A program made the translations under genes and the position numbers. The notes under the pieces were generated by a model. That model saw nothing but the letters and a program-made list of their open reading frames with translations, ran no database searches and had not been told where the DNA came from. This document shows positions 41,619 through 52,957 of a stretch of DNA of 64,000 bases, piece after piece. The stretch lies in assembly GCA_000531095.1 (NCBI GenBank), contig HG799463.1, forward strand, positions 409,575 to 473,574, in the 5' to 3' direction. Position 1 is the stretch's first letter. Each line of letters starts with the position of its first letter. Origin of the DNA: Gemmata massiliana. Lineage in GTDB: Bacteria; Planctomycetota; Planctomycetia; Gemmatales; Gemmataceae.

Positions 41619-44201
41619 ATGGTCGGATCGCGACAACGAGGTGCCCGAAACCCGTTCGGCCTTGTGCTCGTTGTCGGCCTCATGACCGTCTGGCTTACCG
41701 CCGCACGCGGCGCGGACGGGGACGCCGAGAAGCTGTTCCGCACGGGTCAGTACGCCGAGTGCGAAAAGGCCGTTACTGACCAGATCGCGAAGGGCGCGGG
41801 GACCGCAGAACAGTGGATTCTGAAGATCCGGACCGAGGTCGCCCGCGGAAAGTACGATGCCGCGTGGAAGTCGATCGAAGAAGCACGCACGCAGTTCCCA
41901 AACGACCTCACGCTGCACCTCTTCGCCCACGATGTGTACCGCGCGAGCGGTCGGGAAAAGGACGCGGCCGCGGTTTTAGCTGCGGCCCAGCGGCAGATCG
42001 AGAACCGAATCGCACGCACTCCTACCGAGCAAATCGCCCTCGGTCGTTACCTGTTGGCCACTGGCACCGACGCAAAAGAAGTGTTGGACCGGTACTTCAC
42101 TGCGGTCGTGAAGAAGGCGCCCAATCACCTCGACGCCCACTTCGCCATCGCGGAACTGGCGCTCGACAAACACGACCGGGCACTCGCCGCCGAAACGCTC
42201 CAGAAGGCTCCCAAAGAAGCCGCCCAGGAACCGCGCTACCACGCACTGCTCGCACGCGCGTTCGCCGACGATGACCGCACCCGCGCGTTGAAGGCCGTCG
42301 CGGACGCACTCGCGATCAACCCGCACCACGTCGATAGCCTGCTCTTTCGGGCTGAAGCCCAGATCGATGCCGAAGACTACCCCGCGGCCGAAACCACACT
42401 AAAAGCGGTGCTGGACGTCGATCCCGCCGAGCCGCGTGCGTGGGCATACCGGGCCGTTCTCGCGCACCTGCGTGCGGAACCGGCCGGTGAGAAGAAAGCC
42501 TACGAGACGGCCCTCGCCCGCTGGCCCGGCGACCCACTGGTAGAGCACCTGATCGGGCGGAAGCTGTCCCGGAGCTACCGGTTCACTGAGGGCGCGGCGT
42601 ACCAGCGCAAGGCTCTGGAAAAGGACAAGCGCTACCTGCCGGCCAAGGCGCAACTGTGTCTGGACCTGCTCCGGTTGGGGAACGACACGGAGGGGTGGCA
42701 ACTGGCGGCCGAGGTGCTCGCGGCCGACGGCTACAACGTCGTCGCGCACAACCTCGTCGCACTCCGGGACCACGTGACGAAGTTCCGCACGCTCACCGCG
42801 GACGGGTTCGTGCTCCGCATGGAGGAGAAAGAGGCCGACCTGTACGGTCAGCGCGCGCTGGCCATCCTCCAGCGCGCGAAGCGCACCCTCGGCGAGAAGT
42901 ACGGCGTGCGCTTAGACCGGGCGATCACGGTCGAGGTCTTCCCGCGGAACCAGGACTTCGCCGTGCGGACGTTCGGCATCCCCGGGTCGGACGGCATCCT
43001 GGGGGTCTGCTTCGGGCCGGTCATTACCGTGAGTAGCCCGGCGGCGCAGGGGAAAGATCCCTCCAGTTGGGAGGCGGTCCTGTGGCATGAGTTTTGCCAC
43101 ACCATCACCCTTCACAAGACCCGAAACAAGATGCCGCGCTGGTTAAGTGAAGGGATTTCCGTTTACGAGGAGACGCTGGAGAACCCCGGTTGGGGGCGCT
43201 GGATGACCCCGCAGTATCGTGAAATGCTCTTGAGCGACGAGCTAACGCCACTGAGCCGGCTGAGCACGGCGTTCATGAACGCGAAAACGTCGCTCCACGT
43301 TCAGTTCGCCTATTTCGAGTCGGCCCTGGCCGTCGAGTTCCTGGTCCGCAAGTACGGGCTGGACACGATCAAGGCAACGCTGGACGATCTCGGGGCGGGA
43401 CTGACCGCGAACGAGGCACTCGAACGGCGCACCGGTGTGTCGCTCGCGAAGCTGGACCGCGAGTTCGCCGACTTCGCACGCGAACGGGCGAAATCGGTGG
43501 CGCCGGGCGTGACCTGGGAGCAACCGGAGGGGCTGAAAGCCGACGCGGACTCGGTCGCGGTCCGGGACTGGCTCCAAAAACACCCCAAGAGTTTCTGGGG
43601 GCACCAGCGGTTGTGCGTGCGACTGATCCGCGAGGAGAAGTGGGCCGAAGCCGAGAAAGAGCTGATCGCGTTCCGCTCGCTCTACCCGGAGTTCGCGGGC
43701 ACCGACAACGCCTACGAACTGCTCGCCGCGACGTACCGGAAGACCACGCGGCCGACCGACGAAACGGCGACTCTCGAAGAGTGGGCCAAGCGCGACGGCG
43801 ACGCGACCGCCGCCCACCAACGGTTGATCGAACTGTACGAGGCCACCGCGGACTGGTCCGGCGCGGCCAAGAACGCCCGCCGCTGGCTGGCCGTTAACCC
43901 ACTCACCCCCGGCCCGCACCGCGCACTGGCGCGAGCGGCCGAGCGGCTCCAGGAGCGCGACGAGGCGATGACCGCGTACCGCGCTGTTCTCCGGTTCGGC
44001 GTTCCCGATGCCGCCGACGTGCATTACCGGCTCGCGGTGCTGCTCGAACAGAGCGGCGCGCGGGACCAGGCCCGCCGCGAGGTGTTAAAGGCTCTGGAAG
44101 ACGCGCCGCGTGCGCGTGAGGCCCACGAACTGCTGCTCAAGTTGGTCGGCACGCCGGGATCAGCCCCCAGCGCCCCGCCCCCACGGGAGATCAAGCGATG
44201 A
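41619..44201 (+). CDS. TPR protein with gluzincin (HExxH) peptidase-like domain (860 aa)
   Basis: Starts MVGSRQRGARNPFGLVLVVG with an N-terminal hydrophobic segment ending AARGAD, so it is exported or anchored. TPR-like helices fill residues 35-410 (KLFRTGQYAECEKAV, LLFRAEAQIDAEDYPAAE). A peptidase MA-like domain has WHEFCHTITLH (HExxH, His near 490) followed by MPRWLSEGISVYEE, where the Glu of W-L-S-E-G is the usual third zinc ligand. More TPR helices cover residues 640-845. The family is thought to act in the periplasm, though many members are poorly studied. The stop overlaps the next start by four bases (ATGA, 44198), making it first gene of the operon. Confidence 0.9.
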   Translation: MVGSRQRGARNPFGLVLVVGLMTVWLTAARGADGDAEKLFRTGQYAECEKAVTDQIAKGAGTAEQWILKIRTEVARGKYDAAWKSIEEARTQFPNDLTLHLFAHDVYRASGREKDAAAVLAAAQRQIENRIARTPTEQIALGRYLLATGTDAKEVLDRYFTAVVKKAPNHLDAHFAIAELALDKHDRALAAETLQKAPKEAAQEPRYHALLARAFADDDRTRALKAVADALAINPHHVDSLLFRAEAQIDAEDYPAAETTLKAVLDVDPAEPRAWAYRAVLAHLRAEPAGEKKAYETALARWPGDPLVEHLIGRKLSRSYRFTEGAAYQRKALEKDKRYLPAKAQLCLDLLRLGNDTEGWQLAAEVLAADGYNVVAHNLVALRDHVTKFRTLTADGFVLRMEEKEADLYGQRALAILQRAKRTLGEKYGVRLDRAITVEVFPRNQDFAVRTFGIPGSDGILGVCFGPVITVSSPAAQGKDPSSWEAVLWHEFCHTITLHKTRNKMPRWLSEGISVYEETLENPGWGRWMTPQYREMLLSDELTPLSRLSTAFMNAKTSLHVQFAYFESALAVEFLVRKYGLDTIKATLDDLGAGLTANEALERRTGVSLAKLDREFADFARERAKSVAPGVTWEQPEGLKADADSVAVRDWLQKHPKSFWGHQRLCVRLIREEKWAEAEKELIAFRSLYPEFAGTDNAYELLAATYRKTTRPTDETATLEEWAKRDGDATAAHQRLIELYEATADWSGAAKNARRWLAVNPLTPGPHRALARAAERLQERDEAMTAYRAVLRFGVPDAADVHYRLAVLLEQSGARDQARREVLKALEDAPRAREAHELLLKLVGTPGSAPSAPPPREIKR

Positions 44202-45073
44202 CCCGAACCCGTCTGTTCGTCGTGACGGCCGTGGGCGTCGCGGCCCTGGTCGCGGCCGCCGGGTTCGGGTCGGCCGCGCGCCAACCCGGTCGGCAGTTCC
44301 CCTACGGCCGCCCCCAACCGGGCCAACATCTGCCGCTGCCGGAGGACCGGGCCGGCGTCCCCAACTGGAAGGTGGACCCGAGCTTCGACCGGGACGTGTT
44401 CACGTTCGTGCGGATCGAGTACAGCTCGTACCGCGGGCGGCGCGGGGGCTCGTGGACGACCGACTGGCCGGACGCGGACCTGAACTTCTCCTTCCGGCTC
44501 CAGCAGCTCACCTCGCTGCGCGTGAACCCGAACCCGATCTCCATGCGGCTCACCGATCCGCGGCTGTTCGATTACCCGTTCATTTACATCGTCGAACCCG
44601 GGCGCCTTACCTTCTCAGAAGACGAGGTTCTCGCGCTCCGCCGGTACCTGACGAACGGCGGGTTCCTGATGGTGGACGACTTCTGGGGCGACTCCGAGTG
44701 GGAGAACTTCCGCCGCGAGATCGGTCGCGTGTTCCCCAACAACGAGCCGAAAGAGATACCGGTGGACCACGAGATCTTCCGGTGCGTGTACCACCTCAAG
44801 GAGAAGCCCCAGATCCCGAGCATCCAAGCGGCTTGGGCCGGGAAAGCCCAGGGCATCACCTGGGAGCGCGGGCACGACGGGGACGTGCAGACGGTCCACT
44901 ACAAGGGCATCTTCGACGACAAGGGCCGGATGATGGCGTTCATCGGCCACAACACCGACCTCGGCGACGGCTGGGAGCGCGAGGGCGAAGACCCCTGGTA
45001 CTTCCGCGAGTTCTCGGAAAAGAAGGCGTACCCGCTCGGCATCAACGTGATCGTGTACGCGATGACGCACTGA
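44198..45073 (+). CDS. DUF4159 domain-containing exported protein (291 aa)
   Basis: Signal peptide or anchor at residues 1-28 (LFVVTAVGVAALVAAAGFGS). The body matches DUF4159: FTFVRIEYSSY, DLNFSFRLQQLTSLRV, LFDYPFIYIVEPG, EVLALRRYLTNGGFLMVDDF, YPLGINVIVYAMTH. DUF4159 has a glutamine-amidotransferase-like fold without the catalytic residues. In planctomycetes it commonly sits beside MoxR and BatA-type genes, as here. It is translationally coupled to the TPR-peptidase gene. Confidence 0.92.
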   Translation: MTRTRLFVVTAVGVAALVAAAGFGSAARQPGRQFPYGRPQPGQHLPLPEDRAGVPNWKVDPSFDRDVFTFVRIEYSSYRGRRGGSWTTDWPDADLNFSFRLQQLTSLRVNPNPISMRLTDPRLFDYPFIYIVEPGRLTFSEDEVLALRRYLTNGGFLMVDDFWGDSEWENFRREIGRVFPNNEPKEIPVDHEIFRCVYHLKEKPQIPSIQAAWAGKAQGITWERGHDGDVQTVHYKGIFDDKGRMMAFIGHNTDLGDGWEREGEDPWYFREFSEKKAYPLGINVIVYAMTH

Positions 45074-45181
45074 CGCGCGCCCGCCGGCCCGGGAGTTGCC
45101 TCCACCGCCCTGCCCCGCTCACCCGCCACGTGACCACGATCCCTCGGCGCGCCCGCGCCGCCCGCCCACGAAAGGCTGCCC

Positions 45182-46194
<1,013 letters not shown>

Positions 46195-46195
<1 letters not shown>

Positions 46196-47169
46196 TGCCA
46201 CCCGCCGTCCCGTCACCGACCCAACCAAGCAGCCCGGCCCGCAGCGGCCCGGGGTTCGCGGACCCGGCCGCGCTCGTGCGGATCAAGAGCCTGCAACTGC
46301 GGGCGCGGGCGGTGGTCGAGGGGTTCGATCGGGGCATCCACCGCAGCCCGTACCACGGGTTCTCCGTCGAGTTCAGCGAGTACCGCGAGTACACCCCCGG
46401 CGACGACCCGCGCTACCTCGACTGGCGCCTCTTCGCCCGCTCGGACCGCTACTACATCAAGAAGTTCGAGGACGAAACGAACCTCCGCTGTCACATGGTC
46501 GTGGACGCGAGCCGGTCGATGGGCTACGGGTCCGGCGCGGTCAGCAAGTGGGAGTACGCCCGGACCGCGGCGGCCACGGTCGCGTACTTCCTGTCGCGCC
46601 AGCGCGACGCGGTCGGGCTGGTGACGTTCGAGGACCGGGTCGTCGAGTACGTCCCCCCGCGCGTGCGCCCCGGGCACCTGGCGCACTTGACCGCCGTGCT
46701 CCAGCGCGAACCGCAGGGCCGGGCCACCGACCTGACCGGTCCGCTCGATGAGATAGGCGCGGCCAACCCGCGCCGCGGACTGTTCGTGCTGTTCTCCGAC
46801 CTGCTCGTTCCGGCTCCCGCCGTGCGCACGGGAGTCGGTAACCTCCGAGCGGCGGGACACGAGGTCATCGTCTTCCGGGTTCTCGATCCCCAGGAGGTCC
46901 GATTCGAGTTCAGCGCCCCGGGCCTGTTCCGGGACGCCGAAACGGGCCGCGAGGTGTTCGTGGACCCGCGCACGGCAGCCCGCGAGTACCGCACCCGGTT
47001 CGAGGCCCACGCAGCAGACGTGCGGCAAGCGTGCGTGAGCGCGGGGGCCGATTTCGAGCAGGTGACGACCGACCGCCCGCTGGAACTGGTGCTGTTCGAC
47101 CTGCTCCGGGCACGCGCTCAAAATGGCCGTGCCCCCGCCCGGCGCCCCCAAAACCGGGGGCGCTCATGA
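46195..47169 (+). CDS. DUF58 domain-containing protein (324 aa)
   Basis: DUF58 signature near residues 55-85: VEFSEYREYTPGDDPRYLDW and RLFARSDRYYIKKFEDE. The rest is a vWA-like fold: MVVDASRSMGYG (D-x-S-x-S MIDAS motif near 103), ATVAYFLSRQRDAVGLVTF, GLFVLFSDLL. These proteins are the usual partners of MoxR. The ATG overlaps the moxR stop by one base, and its own stop overlaps the next gene by four bases. Confidence 0.95.
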
Positions 47170-49226
47170 GTTTCCTGGCTCCCCTCTACGCACTCGGGCT
47201 GCTGGCGGTCGCGGCACCGATCGTGTTCCACCTGATCCGCCGGCGGCCGAAGGGCGAAGTGCCGTTCAGCTCGCTGATGTTCCTGTCCCCGTCCCCTCCG
47301 CCTCCGGCCAATCGCCGACGACTGGATCAGGTTCTGTTGCTCCTGCTACGTGCGAGCGCGCTGATACTGCTCGGGCTGGCGTTCATGAGGCCGTTCTTCC
47401 GCCAGGAAGCTGCGGCGGCCGGGGGCGAACAGGGCAACTGCGTCGTCGTGCTGATCGACACCAGCGCGAGCATGCGACGGGGCGACTCGTGGGCGCGAGC
47501 GGTCGCGCACGCCGATGCCGCCCTCGCCGATTGCAAACCGACCGATCGCGTGGCGGTCTTCGCCTTCGATCGCACCGTTCGGCCCGTTCTGGGGTTCGCC
47601 GAATCCGACCACCTTGAACCGCACCAGCGCGCTGCGGTCGCGCGGGAACGTGTCGGCCGGCTGACACCGACGTGGGGCGGCACCGAACTCGGCCGGGCAC
47701 TGGTCGACGCCACCACCGCGATCCTCGAAGTCGGTGCGACCGAGAAAGCGCCGCGGAGCAAGATCGTGCTGGTCAGCGACCTCCAGCGCGGAGCGCGCCT
47801 CACGGAACTGGCCGGGTTTGAGTGGCCGCCCTCGGTGGAACTGGAACTCCGCACGGTCACCGACGAGCAGGGGAACGCCGGGCTGAGCCTGTTGACCGAT
47901 CGCGCCGAATCCGAGCGCGGAGGCCAGAGTGCACTTCGCGTGCGGGTCACGAATGAGGCCGGCGCGAAGCAGGAGCGGTTCCGGCTCGCCTGGAGTGGTA
48001 CCACGGGTGCGGAGATCGAAGCATACGTTCCGCCGGGCGAGAGCCGGGTCGTCAAGGTGCCGCGCCCGCCCGCCGGCCCGACGCCAGTGCTCCGGCTCCA
48101 GGGGGACGTTCACGACTTCGACAACGCGGTACACGTGGCCGGTTCGCGGCGCCAGGAACTGGCAGTGTTCTTCCTCGGCGCCGATGCGCCCACCGATCCC
48201 GCCGGGCTGCTGTATTTCCTCGAACGCGCGTGGGACGAAACACCGGACCGCGCGGTCCGCGTGGTCGCGCGCAAACCCGACGCCCCGCTGACGGCAGACG
48301 AAGTGCGAACGGCGCCGCTCGTGGTTCTGGCCGGCACACCTTCGGCTGAAGTGACCACCGTGCTGGACAAGTACCTGCGTGACGGCGGAACCGTGCTAAC
48401 CGTTCTCGCCGCCCCTCGCCCGCTCCCCGCGCTCGCCGGGGCCGGGACGCAGCCGGTCGAAGAAGCGAACCTCGAGCGCTACGCCATGCTCCGCGACATC
48501 GCGTTCGATCACCCGCTTTTCGCCCCACTGTCCGGTCCGCAGTTCAGCGACTTCACAAAGGTCCATTTCTGGAAGCACCGGCGGGTCACGGAACAGCACC
48601 TCGCCGGCGCGCGAGTGCTGGCCCGGTTCGACGACGGTGACCCGGCGGTACTGGAAAAAGCGGTCGGGCGCGGGCGCTTCGTGGTCTTCGCCAGCGGCTG
48701 GCAGCCGGCCGACAGCCAGCTCGCGCGATCGTCGAAGTTCGTTCCGATGCTGACCGCGCTACTGGAACTCCGCGCCGGGCGAACCATCGTGGGCACCAAC
48801 TACCGGATCGGGGACCGCGTGCCGCTTCAGTCGTCGAGCGCGGCGACCGAGGTGCGCAAGCCGGACGGCTCCACCACCGCCCTCGCGCCGGAAGCCGCGT
48901 CGTTCGACGGCACCGACCAGCCGGGCGTGTACACGCTCGAGACCGCGGCCGGTCTTCGTACCTTCGCGGTCAACTTGGACCCCGCGGAGAGCTTGACCGC
49001 ACCGCTGCCGGTTGAAACACTGGAACAGTTCGGCTGTCGGTTGGCCAAACGGGGCGCGGACGACCAGCGGGCCGCGATCGAGCGGCAGCAGCGGAACGCG
49101 GAACTGGAACGCAACCAAGCGATTTGGCGAATTTTGATCCTGGCGGCGGTCGCCGTGTTACTCGTCGAAACCGGGCTGGCGGGGTGGCGAACCCGCTCCG
49201 GCCGGCAGGAGGGTGTAACGCCATGA
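47166..49226 (+). CDS. BatA-like vWA membrane protein (686 aa)
   Basis: N-terminal BatA domain: FLAPLYALGLLAVAAPIVFH, LIRRRPKGEVPFSSLMFL, a second membrane segment near residues 58-75 (LLLLLRASALILLGLAFM). The vWA domain follows with CVVVLIDTSASMRRG (MIDAS near 100). Then a long beta-rich periplasmic part, a GATase-like stretch (LLYFLERAWDE, VLDKYLRDGGTVLTVL) and a C-terminal membrane segment (WRILILAAVAVLLVETGLAG). It probably forms a membrane complex with the neighbouring DUF58 and vWA proteins, driven by MoxR. Confidence 0.93.
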   Translation: MSFLAPLYALGLLAVAAPIVFHLIRRRPKGEVPFSSLMFLSPSPPPPANRRRLDQVLLLLLRASALILLGLAFMRPFFRQEAAAAGGEQGNCVVVLIDTSASMRRGDSWARAVAHADAALADCKPTDRVAVFAFDRTVRPVLGFAESDHLEPHQRAAVARERVGRLTPTWGGTELGRALVDATTAILEVGATEKAPRSKIVLVSDLQRGARLTELAGFEWPPSVELELRTVTDEQGNAGLSLLTDRAESERGGQSALRVRVTNEAGAKQERFRLAWSGTTGAEIEAYVPPGESRVVKVPRPPAGPTPVLRLQGDVHDFDNAVHVAGSRRQELAVFFLGADAPTDPAGLLYFLERAWDETPDRAVRVVARKPDAPLTADEVRTAPLVVLAGTPSAEVTTVLDKYLRDGGTVLTVLAAPRPLPALAGAGTQPVEEANLERYAMLRDIAFDHPLFAPLSGPQFSDFTKVHFWKHRRVTEQHLAGARVLARFDDGDPAVLEKAVGRGRFVVFASGWQPADSQLARSSKFVPMLTALLELRAGRTIVGTNYRIGDRVPLQSSSAATEVRKPDGSTTALAPEAASFDGTDQPGVYTLETAAGLRTFAVNLDPAESLTAPLPVETLEQFGCRLAKRGADDQRAAIERQQRNAELERNQAIWRILILAAVAVLLVETGLAGWRTRSGRQEGVTP

Positions 49227-52200
49227 GTGCCAGCATCGAACTTCGGGACGCACTGGACCGCATCGGCGGCCGGTTCCGCCGGGTACGTTTGTGGGAAGGG
49301 TTGGCGGTCTGCTGGGCCGGCGGTGCCCTGGTCGGACTGGTCGCGGGCAACTCGCTCGTGGCGGGCGCCGTGACCAGAACGGGCTACGTGCTCGCGCCGG
49401 CACTCGGAACTGCGGCCCTGGCCGCGGGGTTGGTCTGGTGGTGGGTCGCGCACCGAACGGCACGCGACCCGCTCTGGGTGGCGCGCCGGATCGAAGCGAA
49501 GCACCCGGACCTCTCGGCGCTGCTGCTGACCGCGGTCGAGCAGCACCCGACACCAGACGGGCGGCTCGGGTTCCTTCAACTGTCGGTGCTGGAATCGGCC
49601 GTGGCGCACAGCCGGACGCACGACTGGGACGAAACCGTTTCCCGGCGCCGGCTGCTCGCAACACGTCTCGTTCACGGTCTGGCGCTCGTTGGTCTGGTGG
49701 CCGTGCTGGGCTGGCTCGGGTTACGGCCAGCGGCCTCCGCAAACACAACCGGCACTCCCGTAGAAACGGGAACGGTCGCGGTCGGCGGGCGCGTGGTGGT
49801 GGAACCGGGGAACACTGAGCTTGAACGCGGGTCGCCGCTGTTGGTCACGGCCCGATTCCTGGACGGAGTACCGGCCGAGGCCAGTCTGATTCCCGAGGGC
49901 GGACCGGATCTCGCGCCGCGCCCGATGACCCGCAACCTGGAAGACCCGACGTTCGCGGGCCACATTCCGGTCGTCAACACGGACCTGTCGTACCGAGTCG
50001 AGTTCACCGGCGGGCGGAGCGAAACGTTCCGAGTGAAGGTGTTCGAGCACCCGGAACTGGTGCGGGCGAACGTCCGGCTGGTGTTCCCGTCGTACACGGG
50101 GCTGGAGCCGAAGGCGATCGACGACGTGCGCCACGTCACTGCCGTCGAGGGCACTACGATCACCCTACACTGCCAGCTCAGTAAGGCAGTCGCGCGGGCG
50201 GTGCTGACCGACGAGAAGCACGAACTGCCGCTAGCACTACACGACGCCGAGAAGCACGTTTACACGGTGTCACTCACGGCCACCGAATCACAGCGGTACA
50301 AGCTGCGCCTCACCGATACCGACGGGCGCGCTAACAAACTGCCAGCCGACATCTCGGTGACCGTGACGAAGAACCTCCCGCCGGTCGTCACAGTTCCCCG
50401 ACCCGGTCACGACGCGCGCGTATCGCCGCTGGAAGAACTGCCGCTCAAGGCCGACATGAAGGACGATTTCGGCCTCGTGCGGTACGGCGTTACCGTCACA
50501 GCGGCGGACCAAGTGCCCAGGGAGGTCGTGCTGGGCACGAACGCGGCGAAGGGCGCACCGAAGCGGGTTCAGCCCGATCACCTGATCGACTTCGAGGCGC
50601 TGAAGGCCAAGCCGGATCAGGTCGTGTCGTACTACTTCTGGGCCGAAGACCTGGGGCCGGACGGCAAGCCGCGGCGCACGTCCGGGGATCTGTACTTCGC
50701 CGAAGTGCGCCATTTCGAGGAGATCTTCCGCCAGGGCGAACAGCAGACCCAGGAACAGGAAGAACGGGAGCGCCAGGAACGGGAACAGGGCCAGAACCCC
50801 AACGCCGAGGCCGCGGACCAACTCGCGGAAATGCAGAAGCAGATCGTAAGTGCCACGTGGCGGCTGATCCGGCGCGAAACCGGCACCACCCCGACCGACA
50901 AGTTCGCCGACGATATTAAACTCCTGCACGAGGCGCAGGGAGCACTCATCGAGAAGGCCGGCCCACTCGCCCAGCGGCTCCAGGGGGCATCGGCCGAAGA
51001 CCTCCAGCAAGCGCTTCGGTTAATGGGTGAGGCCAAGAAGCAGTTGGGCACGATCGCGGAGCGACTCGACCCCAAGGGGCTGCCGGCCGCGCTCGCGTCC
51101 GAACAGGCAGCGTACCAGGCGCTGCTGAAGTTGCGCGCTCGCGAGTTCGACGTGACGCGGCGCAACAACCGTCAGCGATCGAGTGCAGGTGGCGCGAACA
51201 GCCGTAGCCCGTCGCAGCAGCAACTCCGGCAACTCGACCTGACCGACGAACAGCAGCGGTACGAGACCCAGAGCGCCGCCCGCGAACAGCGCGAGCGCCA
51301 GGGCCAGCGGGACCGCGAGCGCCAGGAAAACCAGGAACTCGCCGACAGGCTCAAGGAACTCGCGCGCCGACAGGCCGACCTGACCGACCGCGTCAAGGAG
51401 CTTCAATCGGCCCTGGAGCAGGCCCAGGACGAGCGGAAGAAGCAGGAGCTTCAACAGCAACTGAAGCGGCTCCGCGACCAGCAACAGCAACTACTCCGCG
51501 ACACGGAAGACGTCCAGCAGCGGACCGAGCAGGAGCAGAACCGCGAGCGCATGGCGGACACGCGACAACAGGTCGAACAGAGCCGTGAGTCCGTGCGCCG
51601 GGCGTCCGAGGCTCTGGAAAAGGGGCAACTGGGGCAGGCGGTCAACGAGGGCACGCGGGCGCAGCGCCAACTGGACGCGGTACGCGACCAACTGCGCCGC
51701 GACACGGCGAACCAGTTCGGCGAGGAACTGCGCGACCTCCGCACGCAGACGCGCAAACTGGACGAGGACCAGCAGAAGCTCACCAAGCAACTCGAAGAGA
51801 TGCGCCAGGCCCCGAAGGGCGGGCTGTCCGATGGGCCGAACCGCGAACAGGTGCAAAAGGGGCTGGAGCAGCAGAAGCAGCAACTCGACAAGATCACGGA
51901 GCGCATGCAGAAAACCGTTCAGGAGGCCGAGAAGTCGGAACCGCTTCTGGCACAGCAGCTCTACAATGCGGCACGCGGCGCCGCAGAGCAGAAGGTGGGC
52001 GATTCAATCGATCAGGCCCGGCGGTTCGCGGGTGCGGGGCTGCCGGAAGCTTCTGACGCGGCCCGCAAAGCGGCTCAGGGCACCGAGCAACTCCGCAAGG
52101 GTGTCGAGAAGGCGGCCGACAGCGTGCTGGGCGGTCAGACCGACGCCCTGAAACGCGCCCAGCGGGAACTGGACGAACTGGCCGAGCAAATGAACCGCGA

Positions 52201-52957
52201 GGTCGCTCAGGCCACCGGGCAACCGCAACCCGGCCAGCGAAAGACAGGCGAACAACCGAAGGGCGCGAACGGAAAGGAAGACCTCAAGGTTCCCCCCGCG
52301 ACCGGACAGCCCCAACAAGGGAAGCAACCACAAGGGCAACCGCAATCCGGTCAACCGGGACAGCAACAACCAAAACAGGGTGGCCAACAACAACCGGGAC
52401 AAGGCGGGCAGAATCAACCGGGCGGACAGCAGCCGAAACAAGGCGGGCAGCAGCCGGGACAGGGCGGACAGAACCAACCGGGACAGGGCCAACCGGGGCA
52501 GAACCAGCCCGGGAACCAGGGACCGCGCCGGTTGACCGACCCGCCCAACCAACCGAACGGCCCCGCACAGCCCGGGGGTCGAGAAAACGGCGGCTTGGCG
52601 CAACCGAACGGAGGTGCCGGGCCGATTCGGGAACAGGGATTCCGCGAGTGGTTCGACCGGATGCGGGCGACCGAAGACCTGATCGACGACCCACAACTCC
52701 GGGCCGAGGCCGCGCGCATCCGGGAGCGGGCGCGGGCCGCGCGTGAGGAGTTCAAGCGGCACGCCAAGGAACCGGACTGGAAGCAGCTTCAAGAAATGGT
52801 CGTGAAGCCGCTGAACGAACTGCGGGACCGCGTGGCCGAAGAGGTGCGGCGGCGCGAGTCCCCGGACGCACTCGTGCCGATCGACCGCGACCCGGTCCCG
52901 CCGGAGTTCGCCGACGGCGTCCGCCGGTATTACGAACGGCTCGGGGGCGGCAAATGA
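49223..52957 (+). CDS. Giant DUF4175-like coiled-coil membrane protein (1244 aa)
   Basis: Two N-terminal membrane segments (GLAVCWAGGALVGLVAG, LAPALGTAALAAGLVWWWV) and one near residue 155 (LVHGLALVGLVAVLGWLGL). Extracytoplasmic beta domains cover about residues 170-480. Long coiled coils extend from about 505 to 990 (EQQTQEQEERERQEREQ, LKELARRQADLTDRVKELQ). A Gly/Gln/Pro low-complexity linker (GQPQQGKQPQGQPQ, QQPGQGGQNQPG; about residues 995-1120) precedes a helical C-terminus (FREWFDRMRATEDL). This plan matches the large DUF4175-type proteins found in planctomycete MoxR/BatA operons; the family call is from layout, not a search. Confidence 0.85.
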   Translation: MSASIELRDALDRIGGRFRRVRLWEGLAVCWAGGALVGLVAGNSLVAGAVTRTGYVLAPALGTAALAAGLVWWWVAHRTARDPLWVARRIEAKHPDLSALLLTAVEQHPTPDGRLGFLQLSVLESAVAHSRTHDWDETVSRRRLLATRLVHGLALVGLVAVLGWLGLRPAASANTTGTPVETGTVAVGGRVVVEPGNTELERGSPLLVTARFLDGVPAEASLIPEGGPDLAPRPMTRNLEDPTFAGHIPVVNTDLSYRVEFTGGRSETFRVKVFEHPELVRANVRLVFPSYTGLEPKAIDDVRHVTAVEGTTITLHCQLSKAVARAVLTDEKHELPLALHDAEKHVYTVSLTATESQRYKLRLTDTDGRANKLPADISVTVTKNLPPVVTVPRPGHDARVSPLEELPLKADMKDDFGLVRYGVTVTAADQVPREVVLGTNAAKGAPKRVQPDHLIDFEALKAKPDQVVSYYFWAEDLGPDGKPRRTSGDLYFAEVRHFEEIFRQGEQQTQEQEERERQEREQGQNPNAEAADQLAEMQKQIVSATWRLIRRETGTTPTDKFADDIKLLHEAQGALIEKAGPLAQRLQGASAEDLQQALRLMGEAKKQLGTIAERLDPKGLPAALASEQAAYQALLKLRAREFDVTRRNNRQRSSAGGANSRSPSQQQLRQLDLTDEQQRYETQSAAREQRERQGQRDRERQENQELADRLKELARRQADLTDRVKELQSALEQAQDERKKQELQQQLKRLRDQQQQLLRDTEDVQQRTEQEQNRERMADTRQQVEQSRESVRRASEALEKGQLGQAVNEGTRAQRQLDAVRDQLRRDTANQFGEELRDLRTQTRKLDEDQQKLTKQLEEMRQAPKGGLSDGPNREQVQKGLEQQKQQLDKITERMQKTVQEAEKSEPLLAQQLYNAARGAAEQKVGDSIDQARRFAGAGLPEASDAARKAAQGTEQLRKGVEKAADSVLGGQTDALKRAQRELDELAEQMNREVAQATGQPQPGQRKTGEQPKGANGKEDLKVPPATGQPQQGKQPQGQPQSGQPGQQQPKQGGQQQPGQGGQNQPGGQQPKQGGQQPGQGGQNQPGQGQPGQNQPGNQGPRRLTDPPNQPNGPAQPGGRENGGLAQPNGGAGPIREQGFREWFDRMRATEDLIDDPQLRAEAARIRERARAAREEFKRHAKEPDWKQLQEMVVKPLNELRDRVAEEVRRRESPDALVPIDRDPVPPEFADGVRRYYERLGGGK

